A stretch of DNA of 64,000 bases. It comes from Klebsiella sp. BIGb0138 (GTDB lineage Bacteria > Pseudomonadota > Gammaproteobacteria > Enterobacterales > Enterobacteriaceae). Position 1 is the first letter of the stretch. The number at the start of each line of letters is the position of its first letter. Below the pieces are notes generated by a model, which saw nothing but the letters and a program-made list of their open reading frames with translations, made no database searches and was not told the DNA's origin. The stretch lies in the NCBI RefSeq assembly GCF_004342285.1, contig NZ_SMCV01000014.1:49276-113275 (forward strand). Direction: 5' to 3'. This document shows positions 1 through 8,201 of this stretch, piece by piece. The position numbers and the translations under genes were made by a program.

Positions 1-408
1 GGCGATGAGCGCGCCGGTCAACGCGGGGATGGTGGGATGCGTCAGCAGGCCGTAGACATGATCCGGGTCCACGCTGATTTGAGTATCGTCCCAGTCGTGG
101 GCATGGCCTGCCGTACCCATCACCCTCGCGGCAACAGGAGCCGGGACTTTGACGCCCGCCCTGCCAAGCAGCCACGCTTCCTCTTTACCGCCGGTGTTTT
201 CCGCAACACGCGCCAGAATGTTCACGCATTCATGATCCGAACCGGCCACGAACAGTCCGAGGCCGTCCAGCAGACAGCGGGTGCCAATGCGTAACACTTC
301 CGGGGGGATAGCGCTGAAAGTCAGGGTTTCGACAAATTCCGCCGCGTCCTGCGTCATCGTCGTGCCGGTGGGAACAGTGGCAAAAGGGTTAGTTTGTATT
401 GATGCCAT
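1..408 (-). CDS. MmgE/PrpD family protein, N-terminal part (runs off the left edge)
   Basis: This is the first 136 codons of an open frame that starts at the ATG at 406-408 and leaves the window still open. The translation begins MASIQTNPFATVPTG and contains the GTAGHAHDWDDTQ stretch typical of the MmgE/PrpD fold. Members of that family include 2-methylcitrate dehydratase and cis-aconitate decarboxylase, and many members of unknown substrate. The gene lies directly downstream of the sigma-54 activator on the same strand and has its own sigma-54-like promoter about 55 bases upstream. It is therefore probably part of the same catabolic regulon as the amide operon. The specific substrate cannot be deduced. 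The family call is secure and the function is not. Confidence 0.85.
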   Translation of the reverse strand, partial: MASIQTNPFATVPTGTTMTQDAAEFVETLTFSAIPPEVLRIGTRCLLDGLGLFVAGSDHECVNILARVAENTGGKEEAWLLGRAGVKVPAPVAARVMGTAGHAHDWDDTQISVDPDHVYGLLTHPTIPALTGALIA

Positions 409-461
409 GAGGTAAAAGATCTCCATGCAGTGTACGAGATTATTGTTCGTCTCTGCCGTTA

Positions 462-477
462 TGCAGGGAGCATGCCA
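462..477 (-). promoter_or_regulatory. Sigma-54-type -24/-12 promoter for the MmgE/PrpD gene
   Basis: On the minus strand the sequence reads TGGCATGCTCCCTGCA, against the consensus TGGCACG-N4-TTGCW. The invariant GG and GC pairs have the correct spacing. It lies about 54 bases upstream of the ATG at 408, between that gene and the sigma-54 activator gene. Two positions differ from consensus. The assignment is by motif only. Confidence 0.5.
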
Positions 478-535
478 TACCATCAATGCATTGAAATACA
501 ATGAAAAATTTATCAGGCGACGCTATTTTTGAGCG

Positions 536-2632
536 CTATTGGGATATTGGGACGACCCAATTCTCCCGCTGCGCGCAGGCCAGAAATTCCCGACCGGGCG
601 GGGTAATCTCCGTCCCCTGCTTTGTTGAACCCGCGTGCAGCATGCCGTGGCGCTTGAGGGTAGCGAGGTGACGGCGCAGCGTGGGATAAGTGATATCGTG
701 GAATTGCGCTTTCAACAGCCCGAAAAGAGACTCCCGTCCCATGCTATGGCCTTTGGTTTTGGTGTTGTAGAGCGCCAGGATCGCAAGACAAATATCCAGC
801 GAGCCGTCTCTGACCAGTTCCTCCTGAACGGCGGCGAAGGAAAGCGGCACCCGCTCATCAACGAGCGGCGCAGCGCTCGCCGCCTGCACGTAACGCGGCA
901 AATCGGCAAGCGTACAGACGCGGCCCGGCGGCACCACGGTACATAAATAAGTGACCATGTTCTGCAACTCCCGCACGTTGCCGGGCCAGACATAGGCATT
1001 GCAGAAATCCGCCAGTTCGCCGTCGAATTGCAGGCGGCGGGCGTGGTGCGCGGCAGCGAAATGCCGGGCCAGAAACAACACGTCGCCGGTACGCTCACGT
1101 AGTGGCGGAATGTACAAAGGACAGGTGCAAATTCGGTAGAACAGATCCTGACGGAAACGCCCGCTGCGGATCATCGCGCTAAGGCTTTCGTTGGTGGCGG
1201 CAATCACGCGCACCGAAATCGGCAGAACCCGCTCCCCGCCGATGCGGCGCACCTCCCGTTCTTCCAGCACCCGCAGCAGTCGGGCCTGTACCGCGAGCGA
1301 GGCGCTGCCCAGTTCATCCAGGAAGATCGTGCCGTTGTGAGCCTGCTCGAACAGGCCTGGCTTACCGCCGCGCCGCGCGCCGGTAAACGCGCCCTCCTCA
1401 TACCCGAACAGCTCGCTCTCGGCCAGGCTTTCCGGCAGCGCCGAGAAGTTGAATGCGACAAACGGGCCGCTGGCGCAGGCGGACGCCTGGTGGATCGCCT
1501 GAGCGAATAACTCCTTGCCAGTACCGCTTTCGCTCTCCAGCAATACCGTCAGAGACGTCCCGGCAAACTTACGCGCGGTGTCCACCGCCTGGCGGATGGC
1601 GGAAGACTCCCCCAGAATACTGGCGAAGGTATATTTCGCCGTCAGGCCCGCGCCTTTCAGTTTGCGCCTGACTTTATTTTCCAGTTCCTGAACCCGGTTC
1701 ACCGGTTTTACGATAATCAGCGTACCGATATTGCCGCCGATAGGCTCGGCCACCGGCTTAATTTGCAGCACGTAATACAGGCTATTTATGCGGGTAACAA
1801 TTTCCTCATCGCAGTTCTCGCAATAATACGAAAATGGCCGGTCAAGTTCGCTAAAAATATCCCCAAAGCATAATCCTTCCGTTTTATCCACGCCTGCAAT
1901 CAGACTTTCCGCCGCGTGATTTTTAAAAATGATGACGCCGCTCTCGTCAATGCCAAGAATAATTTCGTCGATATTGTTGATAATCGCATTAAGGTAGGTT
2001 CGGGTATTATTGTTGCGCCGCGCAATCTGAAAAACCGAATCCATATAAGTATGGGCGATGGTATCAAGTACCGGTTCAGGAATCGACAATGCCCGTAGAA
2101 TTCTGGCATACGTGGTGATGGTTAACTCTTTGACCCCAAGATTAATAAACTCCATCCAGTCGGGAACGTTTCTTTTTCTGCCCGCGCTGACGGCAACGGC
2201 CGCCCCTATTTTTTCCGGTTCCGGGCAATCGGGATAATAGGGGGAAATATCAAGATGGTTGACACCGAAACGGGCGATTTCCTGCATAAGATCGTTCGCC
2301 CGCTCAAGAGAATTATCCACCGCCAGCACGCGCGTGCCTTTAGGCAACTCCAGCAGCCTATCGAAATTCGACGGGTTGACGAAACGGCCCGCCAGCAGCA
2401 GCGGGCTGTCTTCGGCAAGCCGCTGCCGGGCGTATTCATAGCCGCCGGGCCAGGTGGCGAGGTAAAGGTCGTAACCGGACGGGATCGGCGCGCTGCCGCG
2501 CGTTTCAAGACACCAGCACAGAATATCGGCATAGTCGCCGATCAATGCCCGCAGGCGCGCGCCCATTGCATCGCAGACAACTTCCGCCAGCCCGATCACA
2601 CACAGTTTTTTCTTCATATTCTGCTTATTCAA
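536..2632 (-). CDS. Sigma-54-dependent transcriptional activator, PrpR/PAS type sensor
   Basis: This 698-residue bacterial enhancer-binding protein has an N-terminal Rossmann-like region (about 1-200), then a PAS-like region (about 215-310) and a central AAA+ domain. The AAA+ domain shows Walker A as ESESGTGKE, the sigma-54 contact loop GAFTGA, Walker B FLDELG and the NVRELQN arginine region. The C-terminus is not a Fis-type helix-turn-helix. It reads as a winged-helix-like segment ([16 protein letters not shown]), so DNA binding may be unusual. The start at 2632 gives [11 protein letters not shown]; a second ATG five codons later is also possible. It is read divergently from the AmiC/AmiR operon, and sigma-54-like promoters lie on both sides. 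It probably activates both the operon and the MmgE/PrpD gene. The effector is unknown. Confidence 0.9.
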   Translation of the reverse strand: MNKQNMKKKLCVIGLAEVVCDAMGARLRALIGDYADILCWCLETRGSAPIPSGYDLYLATWPGGYEYARQRLAEDSPLLLAGRFVNPSNFDRLLELPKGTRVLAVDNSLERANDLMQEIARFGVNHLDISPYYPDCPEPEKIGAAVAVSAGRKRNVPDWMEFINLGVKELTITTYARILRALSIPEPVLDTIAHTYMDSVFQIARRNNNTRTYLNAIINNIDEIILGIDESGVIIFKNHAAESLIAGVDKTEGLCFGDIFSELDRPFSYYCENCDEEIVTRINSLYYVLQIKPVAEPIGGNIGTLIIVKPVNRVQELENKVRRKLKGAGLTAKYTFASILGESSAIRQAVDTARKFAGTSLTVLLESESGTGKELFAQAIHQASACASGPFVAFNFSALPESLAESELFGYEEGAFTGARRGGKPGLFEQAHNGTIFLDELGSASLAVQARLLRVLEEREVRRIGGERVLPISVRVIAATNESLSAMIRSGRFRQDLFYRICTCPLYIPPLRERTGDVLFLARHFAAAHHARRLQFDGELADFCNAYVWPGNVRELQNMVTYLCTVVPPGRVCTLADLPRYVQAASAAPLVDERVPLSFAAVQEELVRDGSLDICLAILALYNTKTKGHSMGRESLFGLLKAQFHDITYPTLRRHLATLKRHGMLHAGSTKQGTEITPPGREFLACAQRENWVVPISQ

Positions 2633-2757
2633 TGGCGGAGCGACTCACAGCCTTTGAAAATAATCGCTCCGTGAAAGGGGAAATAACAGCAATAACCTGA
2701 CGCACATATTTTTTAGCCAGGATAACCGATATAACAGGCCAAAAACCGGGAGAGCGG

Positions 2758-2772
2758 CACATTTTTAATGTG
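2758..2772. promoter_or_regulatory. Inverted repeat, possible enhancer site for the sigma-54 activator
   Basis: The sequence CACATT-TTT-AATGTG is a perfect 6-bp-arm inverted repeat about 130 bases upstream of the sigma-54-like promoter. That is the usual distance for an upstream activator sequence. No second copy was recognised in the region upstream of the MmgE/PrpD gene, so the role is a guess. Confidence 0.3.
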
Positions 2773-2900
2773 GCAAATACCGCGCACTGTAACGTCGCAG
2801 CGGTTAATTTCCTGCACCTTATTGGGGTGGCCTGCCTCCTGTTGGTGCAACGCTTCGGCGCCGTTTTTTATAAACCGCTGATTTAATGAACCTTTAAAAA

Positions 2901-2916
2901 TGGCATGAATTTTTCA
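2901..2916 (+). promoter_or_regulatory. Sigma-54-type promoter of the amide operon
   Basis: TGGCATGAATTTTTCA matches TGGCACG-N4-TTGCW in spacing and in the -24 GG. The -12 element is TTTCA instead of TTGCA. It shares the TGGCATG box with the promoter of the MmgE/PrpD gene. It sits inside the palindrome GCATGAA-TTT-TTCATGC (2903-2919). Transcription would start near 2928 and give a leader of about 115 bases before the AmiC-like start codon. Confidence 0.45.
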
Positions 2917-2972
2917 TGCTGGGTATATGCAAGCCGGGGCAACCCTTAAGCCTTGAACCCATAAAATATCGC

Positions 2973-2988
2973 CAGGTAATGAAGCCTG
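2973..2988 (+). promoter_or_regulatory. ANTAR-type hexaloop hairpin (antiterminator element)
   Basis: CAGGT (2973-2977) pairs with GCCTG (2984-2988) around the hexaloop AATGAA. ANTAR-protein target RNAs have hairpins with six-base loops bearing A at position 1 and G at position 4, and this loop fits. Its 3' arm is the first five bases of the terminator 5' arm, so the two structures exclude each other. The usual second, upstream hexaloop hairpin was not clearly identified. The operon encodes an ANTAR protein (4168-4761). Confidence 0.65.
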
Positions 2989-3020
2989 ATTGTCCTGCTA
3001 AGGACGATCGGGCTTTTTTT
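2984..3020 (+). terminator. Intrinsic terminator in the amide-operon leader (attenuator)
   Basis: Bases 2984-2996 pair with 3001-3013 in a 13-bp stem with two or three G-T pairs and a four-base loop (GCTA), followed by seven T at 3014-3020. It lies only 24 bases before the GTG start of the AmiC-like gene and after the sigma-54-like promoter, so it must be overridden for the operon to be expressed. This is the layout of the ami and nas leaders that are controlled by AmiR and NasR. Confidence 0.85.
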
Positions 3021-3043
3021 ATTGATACGGAGAGCAAACGCAC

Positions 3044-4171
3044 GTGCAAACGATTGATATCGGCATTCTGCTGTCAACAGAAGGGACCTATAGCCACATG
3101 GCGAACAGCGCGCTGGCCGGCGCGCGCCATGCGCTGGCGGAAATCAACGCCGACCCCGACTATCCGTTTCAGTTGCAGGCCCGGCATATTAATCCCGCCG
3201 GCGATCTGGCGGCCTACAGCGAAGCGGTAAGTACCTTTATCAATCAAGGCATTCGTCATATTTTCGGCACCATTACCTCCGCCAGCCGGAAGGAGATCAT
3301 CCCGGACCTGGAGCAGCATAACCTGCTGCTGTGGTACGGCTGCCCTTACGAAGGATTCGAAAGCTGCGAACAGGTGGTGTACCTCGGCGGCTGCCCGAAC
3401 CAGACCCTGCTGCCGCTGCTGCGGCTGGCGCTGGATACCTTCGGAACCCGCGCCTGGCTGACCGGCTCCAACTACGTCTGGGGCTGGGAGAGCAACCGCA
3501 TCGCCCGCGAGGTGGTGGAAGCCTCCGGCGGCACGGTGGTGGGTGAAAAATATCTGCACCTGAGAAACAGCAGCGTAACGGAACTGGTGGAGGCGATTCT
3601 CAGCGCAAAGGTCGATTTTGTGCTCAACAATCTGGTAGGCGAAACCTCTTACGCGTTTCTGCGCGCGCTGGACGCCGCCTGTGTTCGCGAGCGGCGGACG
3701 TTAGCGGTGCTCAGCTGTAACTTTACCGAAGCGGAAGTCGCCGAGGTCGCGCCGCTGCGGGCGGTGCGCCTGCTCTCCTGCGGTCCGTTTTTTGAGAGCG
3801 TCGATCCCGACTTTTGCACGCGGCAGCGCCTCCAGCACGGCGCGCAGCGCATCTCCCACTACTACATTGGCGCCTGGCGGGCGGTAAGGCTGTTTGCCGA
3901 CAGCCTGCGTCAGGCCGGAGACAGCCAGCCGGAAGCGGTGCTGGCGGCGCTGCATCGTCAGTATGACGCGCGTTCGCCGGGCGCCCGTTCGGTGCTGGCG
4001 CTAAACAACCACGCCTGCCTGCCCTGCCATATCGCCGAGCTGCAACAAACCCGCTTTCAACTGCTGCATAGCGAACCACAGCCGGTAATGCCCGATCCCT
4101 ATCTCTCTGCCACCGACCTGCGCCAGGGCCGGACGGTGGCAGCCAGACCTGCCCTGAGGATTGTGAAATGA
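3044..4171 (+). CDS. AmiC-like amide sensor (periplasmic-binding-protein fold, cytoplasmic)
   Basis: This 375-residue protein has the Leu/amide-binding type I periplasmic-binding fold but begins MQTIDIGILLSTEGTY without a signal peptide. That is as expected for AmiC, the cytoplasmic negative regulator that binds amide and controls AmiR. The start is GTG at 3044, preceded by a GGAG about 11 bases upstream. The stop codon overlaps the ATG of the ANTAR gene, so the two should be translationally coupled and made in similar amounts. In Pseudomonas, AmiC holds AmiR inactive until an amide binds. The same role is inferred here. The ligand is not known, but the downstream acetamidase/formamidase suggests a short amide. 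URTA-type urea-binding proteins are a less likely alternative. Confidence 0.85.
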   Translation: MQTIDIGILLSTEGTYSHMANSALAGARHALAEINADPDYPFQLQARHINPAGDLAAYSEAVSTFINQGIRHIFGTITSASRKEIIPDLEQHNLLLWYGCPYEGFESCEQVVYLGGCPNQTLLPLLRLALDTFGTRAWLTGSNYVWGWESNRIAREVVEASGGTVVGEKYLHLRNSSVTELVEAILSAKVDFVLNNLVGETSYAFLRALDAACVRERRTLAVLSCNFTEAEVAEVAPLRAVRLLSCGPFFESVDPDFCTRQRLQHGAQRISHYYIGAWRAVRLFADSLRQAGDSQPEAVLAALHRQYDARSPGARSVLALNNHACLPCHIAELQQTRFQLLHSEPQPVMPDPYLSATDLRQGRTVAARPALRIVK

Positions 4172-4761
4172 AAACGCTACTGTCTCCGGATTTTGATGCT
4201 CAGCCGCTCCTGCTGGTGGATTGCGAAGCCAGGAGCCGCGAAGCGCTGGAAAAAAACCTGACGCGAATGGGCATTCGCTGGCATCACCTGGCGGCGGATG
4301 AAGCCGTGCCGCCGCTCACCCCCTGCGCGGTGTTAGTGGAGCTGGAAGCGTTCGCCAGTCCGCTGACCCTGCAACAGGTCAATCTGGCGGGGATACCGGT
4401 GATCGCGCTGACTTCGCATGAGGGGCTTTCCCAGGTGCAGCGCGCGCTGGAGCTGGGAGCCACCGCGATCCTCGCCAAACCCATTACCCAGCGGGCCATC
4501 TATACCACCCTGATGATGGCGGTGGGATTACGCCAGCAACTGCACGACAGCCAACAGCAGCAGGCGCTGCTGCGCCAGCGTCTGGCGGCGATGCCGCAAA
4601 TGACCCAGGCGCTGGCAGCCCTGATGCTGGCGGAAAACCTTGATGAACAACAGGCCTGGGCGCGTCTGCGCACGGAATCGATGCGCACTAACCAGCCGAT
4701 GGCGCAGGTGGCGCAGCAGTGGTTGCTGCGAATGGCGTCCGGCGAGCGGGGGGCGCGATGA
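4168..4761 (+). CDS. AmiR-like ANTAR transcription antiterminator
   Basis: This 197-residue protein has an N-terminal receiver-like domain (about 1-125), a coiled-coil segment rich in Gln (about 125-145) and a C-terminal ANTAR RNA-binding domain (about 140-190). The ANTAR part shows ALAALMLAENLDEQQAW and a following three-helix pattern. The receiver keeps the lysine of AKPI but has LVELE where a phosphoacceptor Asp would be, so it is a pseudo-receiver controlled by protein contact, as in AmiR. It overlaps the AmiC-like gene by four bases (ATGA) and the permease gene by four bases. The hexaloop hairpin and terminator at 2973-3020 are its likely RNA target. Confidence 0.9.
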   Translation: MKTLLSPDFDAQPLLLVDCEARSREALEKNLTRMGIRWHHLAADEAVPPLTPCAVLVELEAFASPLTLQQVNLAGIPVIALTSHEGLSQVQRALELGATAILAKPITQRAIYTTLMMAVGLRQQLHDSQQQQALLRQRLAAMPQMTQALAALMLAENLDEQQAWARLRTESMRTNQPMAQVAQQWLLRMASGERGAR

Positions 4762-5606
4762 ATCGAGTCGGATATTTTCTGCGGCGGCCCGCGCTGCTGC
4801 TCTCGCTGCTGTTTATTCTGCTGGTGGTGCTGAGCGCGCTGTTCGCCCCCTGGCTCACCCCCTTCGATCCCGATGAACAGTTTGTCGAAGGGCTGAGCCT
4901 GGAAGGCGCGCCGCTTTCGCCCAACGCCACCTACTGGCTGGGAACCGATCTGCTGGGGCGCGACCTGTTCTCACGGCTGATTTACGGCGCGCGCACCTCG
5001 TTGCTGATCGGCGTGGTCGCCAACGGTATTGCGGTATTAACCGGCGTCCTGGTGGGGCTAAGCGCCGGTTATTTACAGGGGCGTATCGGAGGGCTGCTGA
5101 TGCGCTTTACCGATTTGATGATGGCGTTTCCGGCGCTGCTGCTGGCGATTGCCCTGGCGGCGATTTTCCAGCCCAGCGTCTGGATCGTGGCGCTGGTGAT
5201 CGCCATGGTGAACTGGGTGCAAATCGCCCGGGTTATCTATGCCGAAACCAGCGCGCTCAGCGCCCGCGACTTTATCGCCGTGGAACGCACCCTGGGAGCC
5301 GGGACCTTACGCATTCTCGGCGTACATTTAATTCCGCATCTGGTGCCGACGGTGCTGGTCTGGGCCACGCTGGGCATCTCCACCACGGTCTTGCTGGAAG
5401 CCACCCTCTCGTTCCTCGGCGTGGGGGTACAGCCGCCGACGCCGAGCTGGGGCAACATTATCTTTGAAAGCCAGACTTATTTTACCTCGGCCCCCTGGCT
5501 GGTGTTCTTTCCCGGCGCGGCGATCGTGCTGCTGTCGCTCTCTTTCAATATCGCCGGCGACGCCCTGCGCGACGCCCTCGATCCCGGTTTAAAACGGAGA
5601 AGCTGA
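4758..5606 (+). CDS. Dipeptide/oligopeptide-type ABC transporter permease (DppC-like)
   Basis: This 282-residue inner-membrane permease starts at the ATG at 4758, which overlaps the stop of the ANTAR gene (ATGA). It has an N-terminal transmembrane helix (LLLSLLFILLVVLSALFA) and the DppC/OppC N-terminal segment with GTDLLGRDLFSRLIYGARTS. The BPD transporter core carries the cytoplasmic EAA-like loop around the ERTLGAG segment. It pairs with the DppB-like permease that follows. Their gene order (C before B) is reversed relative to dpp. The substrate is presumably the amide handled by the formamidase, not necessarily a peptide. A frame open upstream of 4758 is not needed. Confidence 0.9.
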   Translation: MNRVGYFLRRPALLLSLLFILLVVLSALFAPWLTPFDPDEQFVEGLSLEGAPLSPNATYWLGTDLLGRDLFSRLIYGARTSLLIGVVANGIAVLTGVLVGLSAGYLQGRIGGLLMRFTDLMMAFPALLLAIALAAIFQPSVWIVALVIAMVNWVQIARVIYAETSALSARDFIAVERTLGAGTLRILGVHLIPHLVPTVLVWATLGISTTVLLEATLSFLGVGVQPPTPSWGNIIFESQTYFTSAPWLVFFPGAAIVLLSLSFNIAGDALRDALDPGLKRRS

Positions 5607-6526
5607 TGCTGTTTCTGGGGAAACGTCTGTTACATGCGCTGCTGATCCTGCTCGGCGTCACGCTGATCTGCTATCTGCTGCTGTTTATGCTGCCCGCCGA
5701 CCCGGCACGCCAGATCGCCGGGCGCAGCGCCACGCCGGAAGTGGTCGAAAACATCCGCCATCAGCTGGGGCTGGATCTGCCGTTTTATCAGCAATATTGG
5801 CGCTATCTGCAGGGGCTGCTGCACGGCGATCTGGGGCGCTCGTTTATTCAGCGCAGCGAAGTGAGCGAACTGGTTTCCGCCCGCATCGGGCCGTCGCTGC
5901 AGCTGATGGCGGCGGGCATTCTCTGCGAGCTGGTGCTGGGGATCGCTCTCGGCACCCTGGCGGCGCTGAAACGCGGCGGGCTGGCGGACCGGCTGCTGAT
6001 GGCGCTCTCTTTTGTCGGCGTCTCGGCGCCGCAGTTTATCGCCGCGATGCTGTTTCTCTATCTGTTCGCCGTGGTGCTCAACTGGTTCCCGATGGGGGGC
6101 TACGGCGGCTTCAGCCATCTGGCGCTGCCGGCGCTAACCCTCGGCCTGCTCGGCAGCGGCTGGTACTCACGCATGCTGCGCTCGTCGATGATTGAGGTGC
6201 TGCACCAGGACTTTATTCGCACCGCGCGGGCCAAAGGGCTGGGCAGAACCCGCGTGCTGCTGCGCCACGTGCTGCCGAACGCCGTGCTGCCGCTGATCCC
6301 GATGATCGGCATTGATATCGGCATTTTTATGGGCGGGCTGGTGGTGGTCGAGTCGGTCTTTGGCTGGCCGGGCATCGGTCAGTTGGCCTGGCAGGCGATT
6401 CAACAGGTGGATATTCCGGTGATTGTCGGGGTAACCACCGTGTCAGCGGTTGCCATTGTTGGCGGCAACCTTATTGCGGATCTGGTGCTGCCGTGGGTCG
6501 ATCCGCGCATTGATGTCAAAAAGTAG
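5606..6526 (+). CDS. Dipeptide/oligopeptide-type ABC transporter permease (DppB-like)
   Basis: This 306-residue permease has the typical DppB N-terminus (GKRLLHALLILLGVTLICYLLLFML), a periplasmic segment of about 70 residues and five further membrane helices. The EAA loop is at about residues 190-215 (RTARAKGLGRTRVLLRHVLPNAVLP). The start ATG shares one base with the stop of the preceding gene (TGATG), a sign of tight translational coupling. With the DppC-like protein it forms the membrane channel of the amide-operon transporter. Confidence 0.92.
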   Translation: MLFLGKRLLHALLILLGVTLICYLLLFMLPADPARQIAGRSATPEVVENIRHQLGLDLPFYQQYWRYLQGLLHGDLGRSFIQRSEVSELVSARIGPSLQLMAAGILCELVLGIALGTLAALKRGGLADRLLMALSFVGVSAPQFIAAMLFLYLFAVVLNWFPMGGYGGFSHLALPALTLGLLGSGWYSRMLRSSMIEVLHQDFIRTARAKGLGRTRVLLRHVLPNAVLPLIPMIGIDIGIFMGGLVVVESVFGWPGIGQLAWQAIQQVDIPVIVGVTTVSAVAIVGGNLIADLVLPWVDPRIDVKK

Positions 6527-6538
6527 CAGGGGAAAATA

Positions 6539-8143
6539 ATGAAAAAAGCATTACTGACGATGGCGGTGGCCGCGGCCTGTTTCTCTTATGGCGCGCAGGC
6601 TGACGAAAAAACCGGCGGCGATATCGTGGTGACCTACCAGAACGACGTGGCGACCCTGGACCCGGCCATTGGCTATGACTGGCAAAACTGGTCGATGATC
6701 AAAAGCCTGTTCGACGGCCTGATGGACTACCGCCCCGGCACCACCGAACTGGTGAACGATCTGGCGGAAAGCTACGCCATTTCCGACGATGGCAAGGTTT
6801 ACACCTTCGTGTTACGCAAAGGGGTGAAGTTCCACAATGGCCGCGAGGTCACGGCGGCGGACGTGAAATATTCTCTGGAACGCACGGTGAACCCGAAAAC
6901 CCAGAGCCCGGGCGCCGGGTTCTTCAGCCCCATCGCGGGCTATGACGAAGAAGCCAACGGCAAAGCCACCACGCTGAGCGGCATCGAGGTTGTGGACGAT
7001 CATACCGTGAAGATCACCCTGAAAGAGCCCAACGCCACCTTCCTGCATGTGCTGGCGCTGAACTTCGCCTCGGTGGTTCCCCGTGAGGAGGTGGAGAAAT
7101 GGGGCGCCGACTTCGGCAAACATCCGGTTGGCAGCGGCGCGTTTGAGCTGCAGGAGTGGAAGCTGGGCCAGGAGCTGATCTTCCGCAAAAACCCGAACTA
7201 CTTTAAAGCCGGCGTGCCGCGGCTGGATCACATTAAGTTTGAAATGGGACAGGATCCTTCGGTCGCCCTGCTGCGGCTGGAAAAAGGCGAAGTGGATATT
7301 GCCGGTGACGGCGTACCGCCCGCGCAGTTCCTGGCGTTTAAAAACAACCCGGCCTATAAGGGCCTGATGGTCACCGGCGACCAGCTGCAGACCGGCTACG
7401 TGACGATGAAAACCACCCTGCCGCCCTTCGATAATCTCAAGGTTCGCCAGGCGGTGAACATGGCGGTCAACAAAGATCGCATCGTGCGCATTATCAACGG
7501 ACGCGCGGCGCCGGCCAACCAGCCGCTGCCGCCCGCCATGCCCGGCTATGACAAAGCTTATCAGGGATTCAGCTACGACCCGACAAAAGCGAAGCAGCTG
7601 CTCAGCGAAGCGGGTTTCCCCAACGGTTTTGATACCGAACTGTACGTGATGAATACCGATCCGCAGCCGCGTATCGCCCAGTCCATCCAGCAGGATCTGG
7701 CTAAAGTGGGCATCCGCGCCAGCATCAAATCCCTGGCGCAGGCGAATGTGATTGCGGCGGGCGGCTCCGCCAGCCAGGCGCCGATGGTCTGGTCCGGCGG
7801 CATGGCGTGGATCGCCGATTTCCCGGATCCCTCCAACTTCTATGGCCCGATCCTCGGCTGCGCCGGAGCGGTAGAGGGCGGCTGGAACTGGGCGCGCTAC
7901 TGCAACAAGGCGCTGGACGCGCAGGCGGCCGCGGCGGACAGCATGGTGAAGCCTGACCAACAGGACGCGCGCATTGCCGCCTGGCGCAAAATCTTTACCA
8001 CCGCGATGAACGACGCGCCCTGGGTGCCGGTGTTCAACGAAAAACGCTACACCGTGCATTCCGCGCGCATGGGCGGCGAGGACGCGCTGTATGTCGATCC
8101 GGTGCATGTACCGGTCAACTACGACTATATCGGACTGAAATAA
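6539..8143 (+). CDS. Periplasmic substrate-binding protein, SBP_bac_5 (DppA/OppA) family
   Basis: This 534-residue protein begins with a clear Sec signal peptide (MKKALLTMAVAAACFSYGAQA, cleavage after AQA). The mature protein follows the SBP_bac_5 pattern, including DPAIGYDWQNWSMIKSLFDGL and LRKGVKFHNGREVTAADVKYS. It captures the substrate for the two upstream permeases and the fused ATPase at 9157. Members of the family bind peptides, nickel, glutathione, opines and sugars, so the ligand cannot be read from the fold. A hairpin just downstream of the gene may stabilise this part of the message, as is common for binding proteins that are needed in excess. Confidence 0.93.
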   Translation: MKKALLTMAVAAACFSYGAQADEKTGGDIVVTYQNDVATLDPAIGYDWQNWSMIKSLFDGLMDYRPGTTELVNDLAESYAISDDGKVYTFVLRKGVKFHNGREVTAADVKYSLERTVNPKTQSPGAGFFSPIAGYDEEANGKATTLSGIEVVDDHTVKITLKEPNATFLHVLALNFASVVPREEVEKWGADFGKHPVGSGAFELQEWKLGQELIFRKNPNYFKAGVPRLDHIKFEMGQDPSVALLRLEKGEVDIAGDGVPPAQFLAFKNNPAYKGLMVTGDQLQTGYVTMKTTLPPFDNLKVRQAVNMAVNKDRIVRIINGRAAPANQPLPPAMPGYDKAYQGFSYDPTKAKQLLSEAGFPNGFDTELYVMNTDPQPRIAQSIQQDLAKVGIRASIKSLAQANVIAAGGSASQAPMVWSGGMAWIADFPDPSNFYGPILGCAGAVEGGWNWARYCNKALDAQAAAADSMVKPDQQDARIAAWRKIFTTAMNDAPWVPVFNEKRYTVHSARMGGEDALYVDPVHVPVNYDYIGLK

Positions 8144-8148
8144 TCTGC

Positions 8149-8181
8149 CGGCATCGTGCCGCGTTCGCCGGGGCGATGCCG
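8149..8181 (+). other. Intercistronic hairpin after the binding-protein gene
   Basis: CGGCATCG (8149-8156) and CGATGCCG (8174-8181) form a perfect 8-bp stem in the 58-base gap before the formamidase gene. There is no T tract. A role in partial termination or 3'-end stabilisation of the binding-protein mRNA is inferred. Confidence 0.4.
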
Positions 8182-8201
8182 CTGCTTAAAGGAGAGTCAG
8201 G

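Larger units (their letters stand above)
2633..3043. other. Divergent regulatory region with leader RNA of the amide operon
   Basis: This 411-base gap contains no convincing gene. It holds a 15-bp inverted repeat at 2758-2772, a sigma-54-like promoter at 2901-2916 overlapping a 7-3-7 palindrome (2903-2919), a hexaloop hairpin at 2973-2988 and an intrinsic terminator at 2984-3020, all oriented towards the AmiC-like gene. Confidence 0.7.

Noticed and set aside
2917..2972. Second ANTAR hexaloop hairpin upstream of the one at 2973
   Set aside because: Several short stems are possible (for example GGG-GCAA-CCC) but none has a six-base loop with A at position 1 and G at position 4.
6812..8107. A 431-codon open frame on the minus strand opposite the binding-protein gene
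   Set aside because: It is a mirror frame of a GC-rich gene, rich in His and Arg, with no domain pattern, and it is fully covered by a secure gene.
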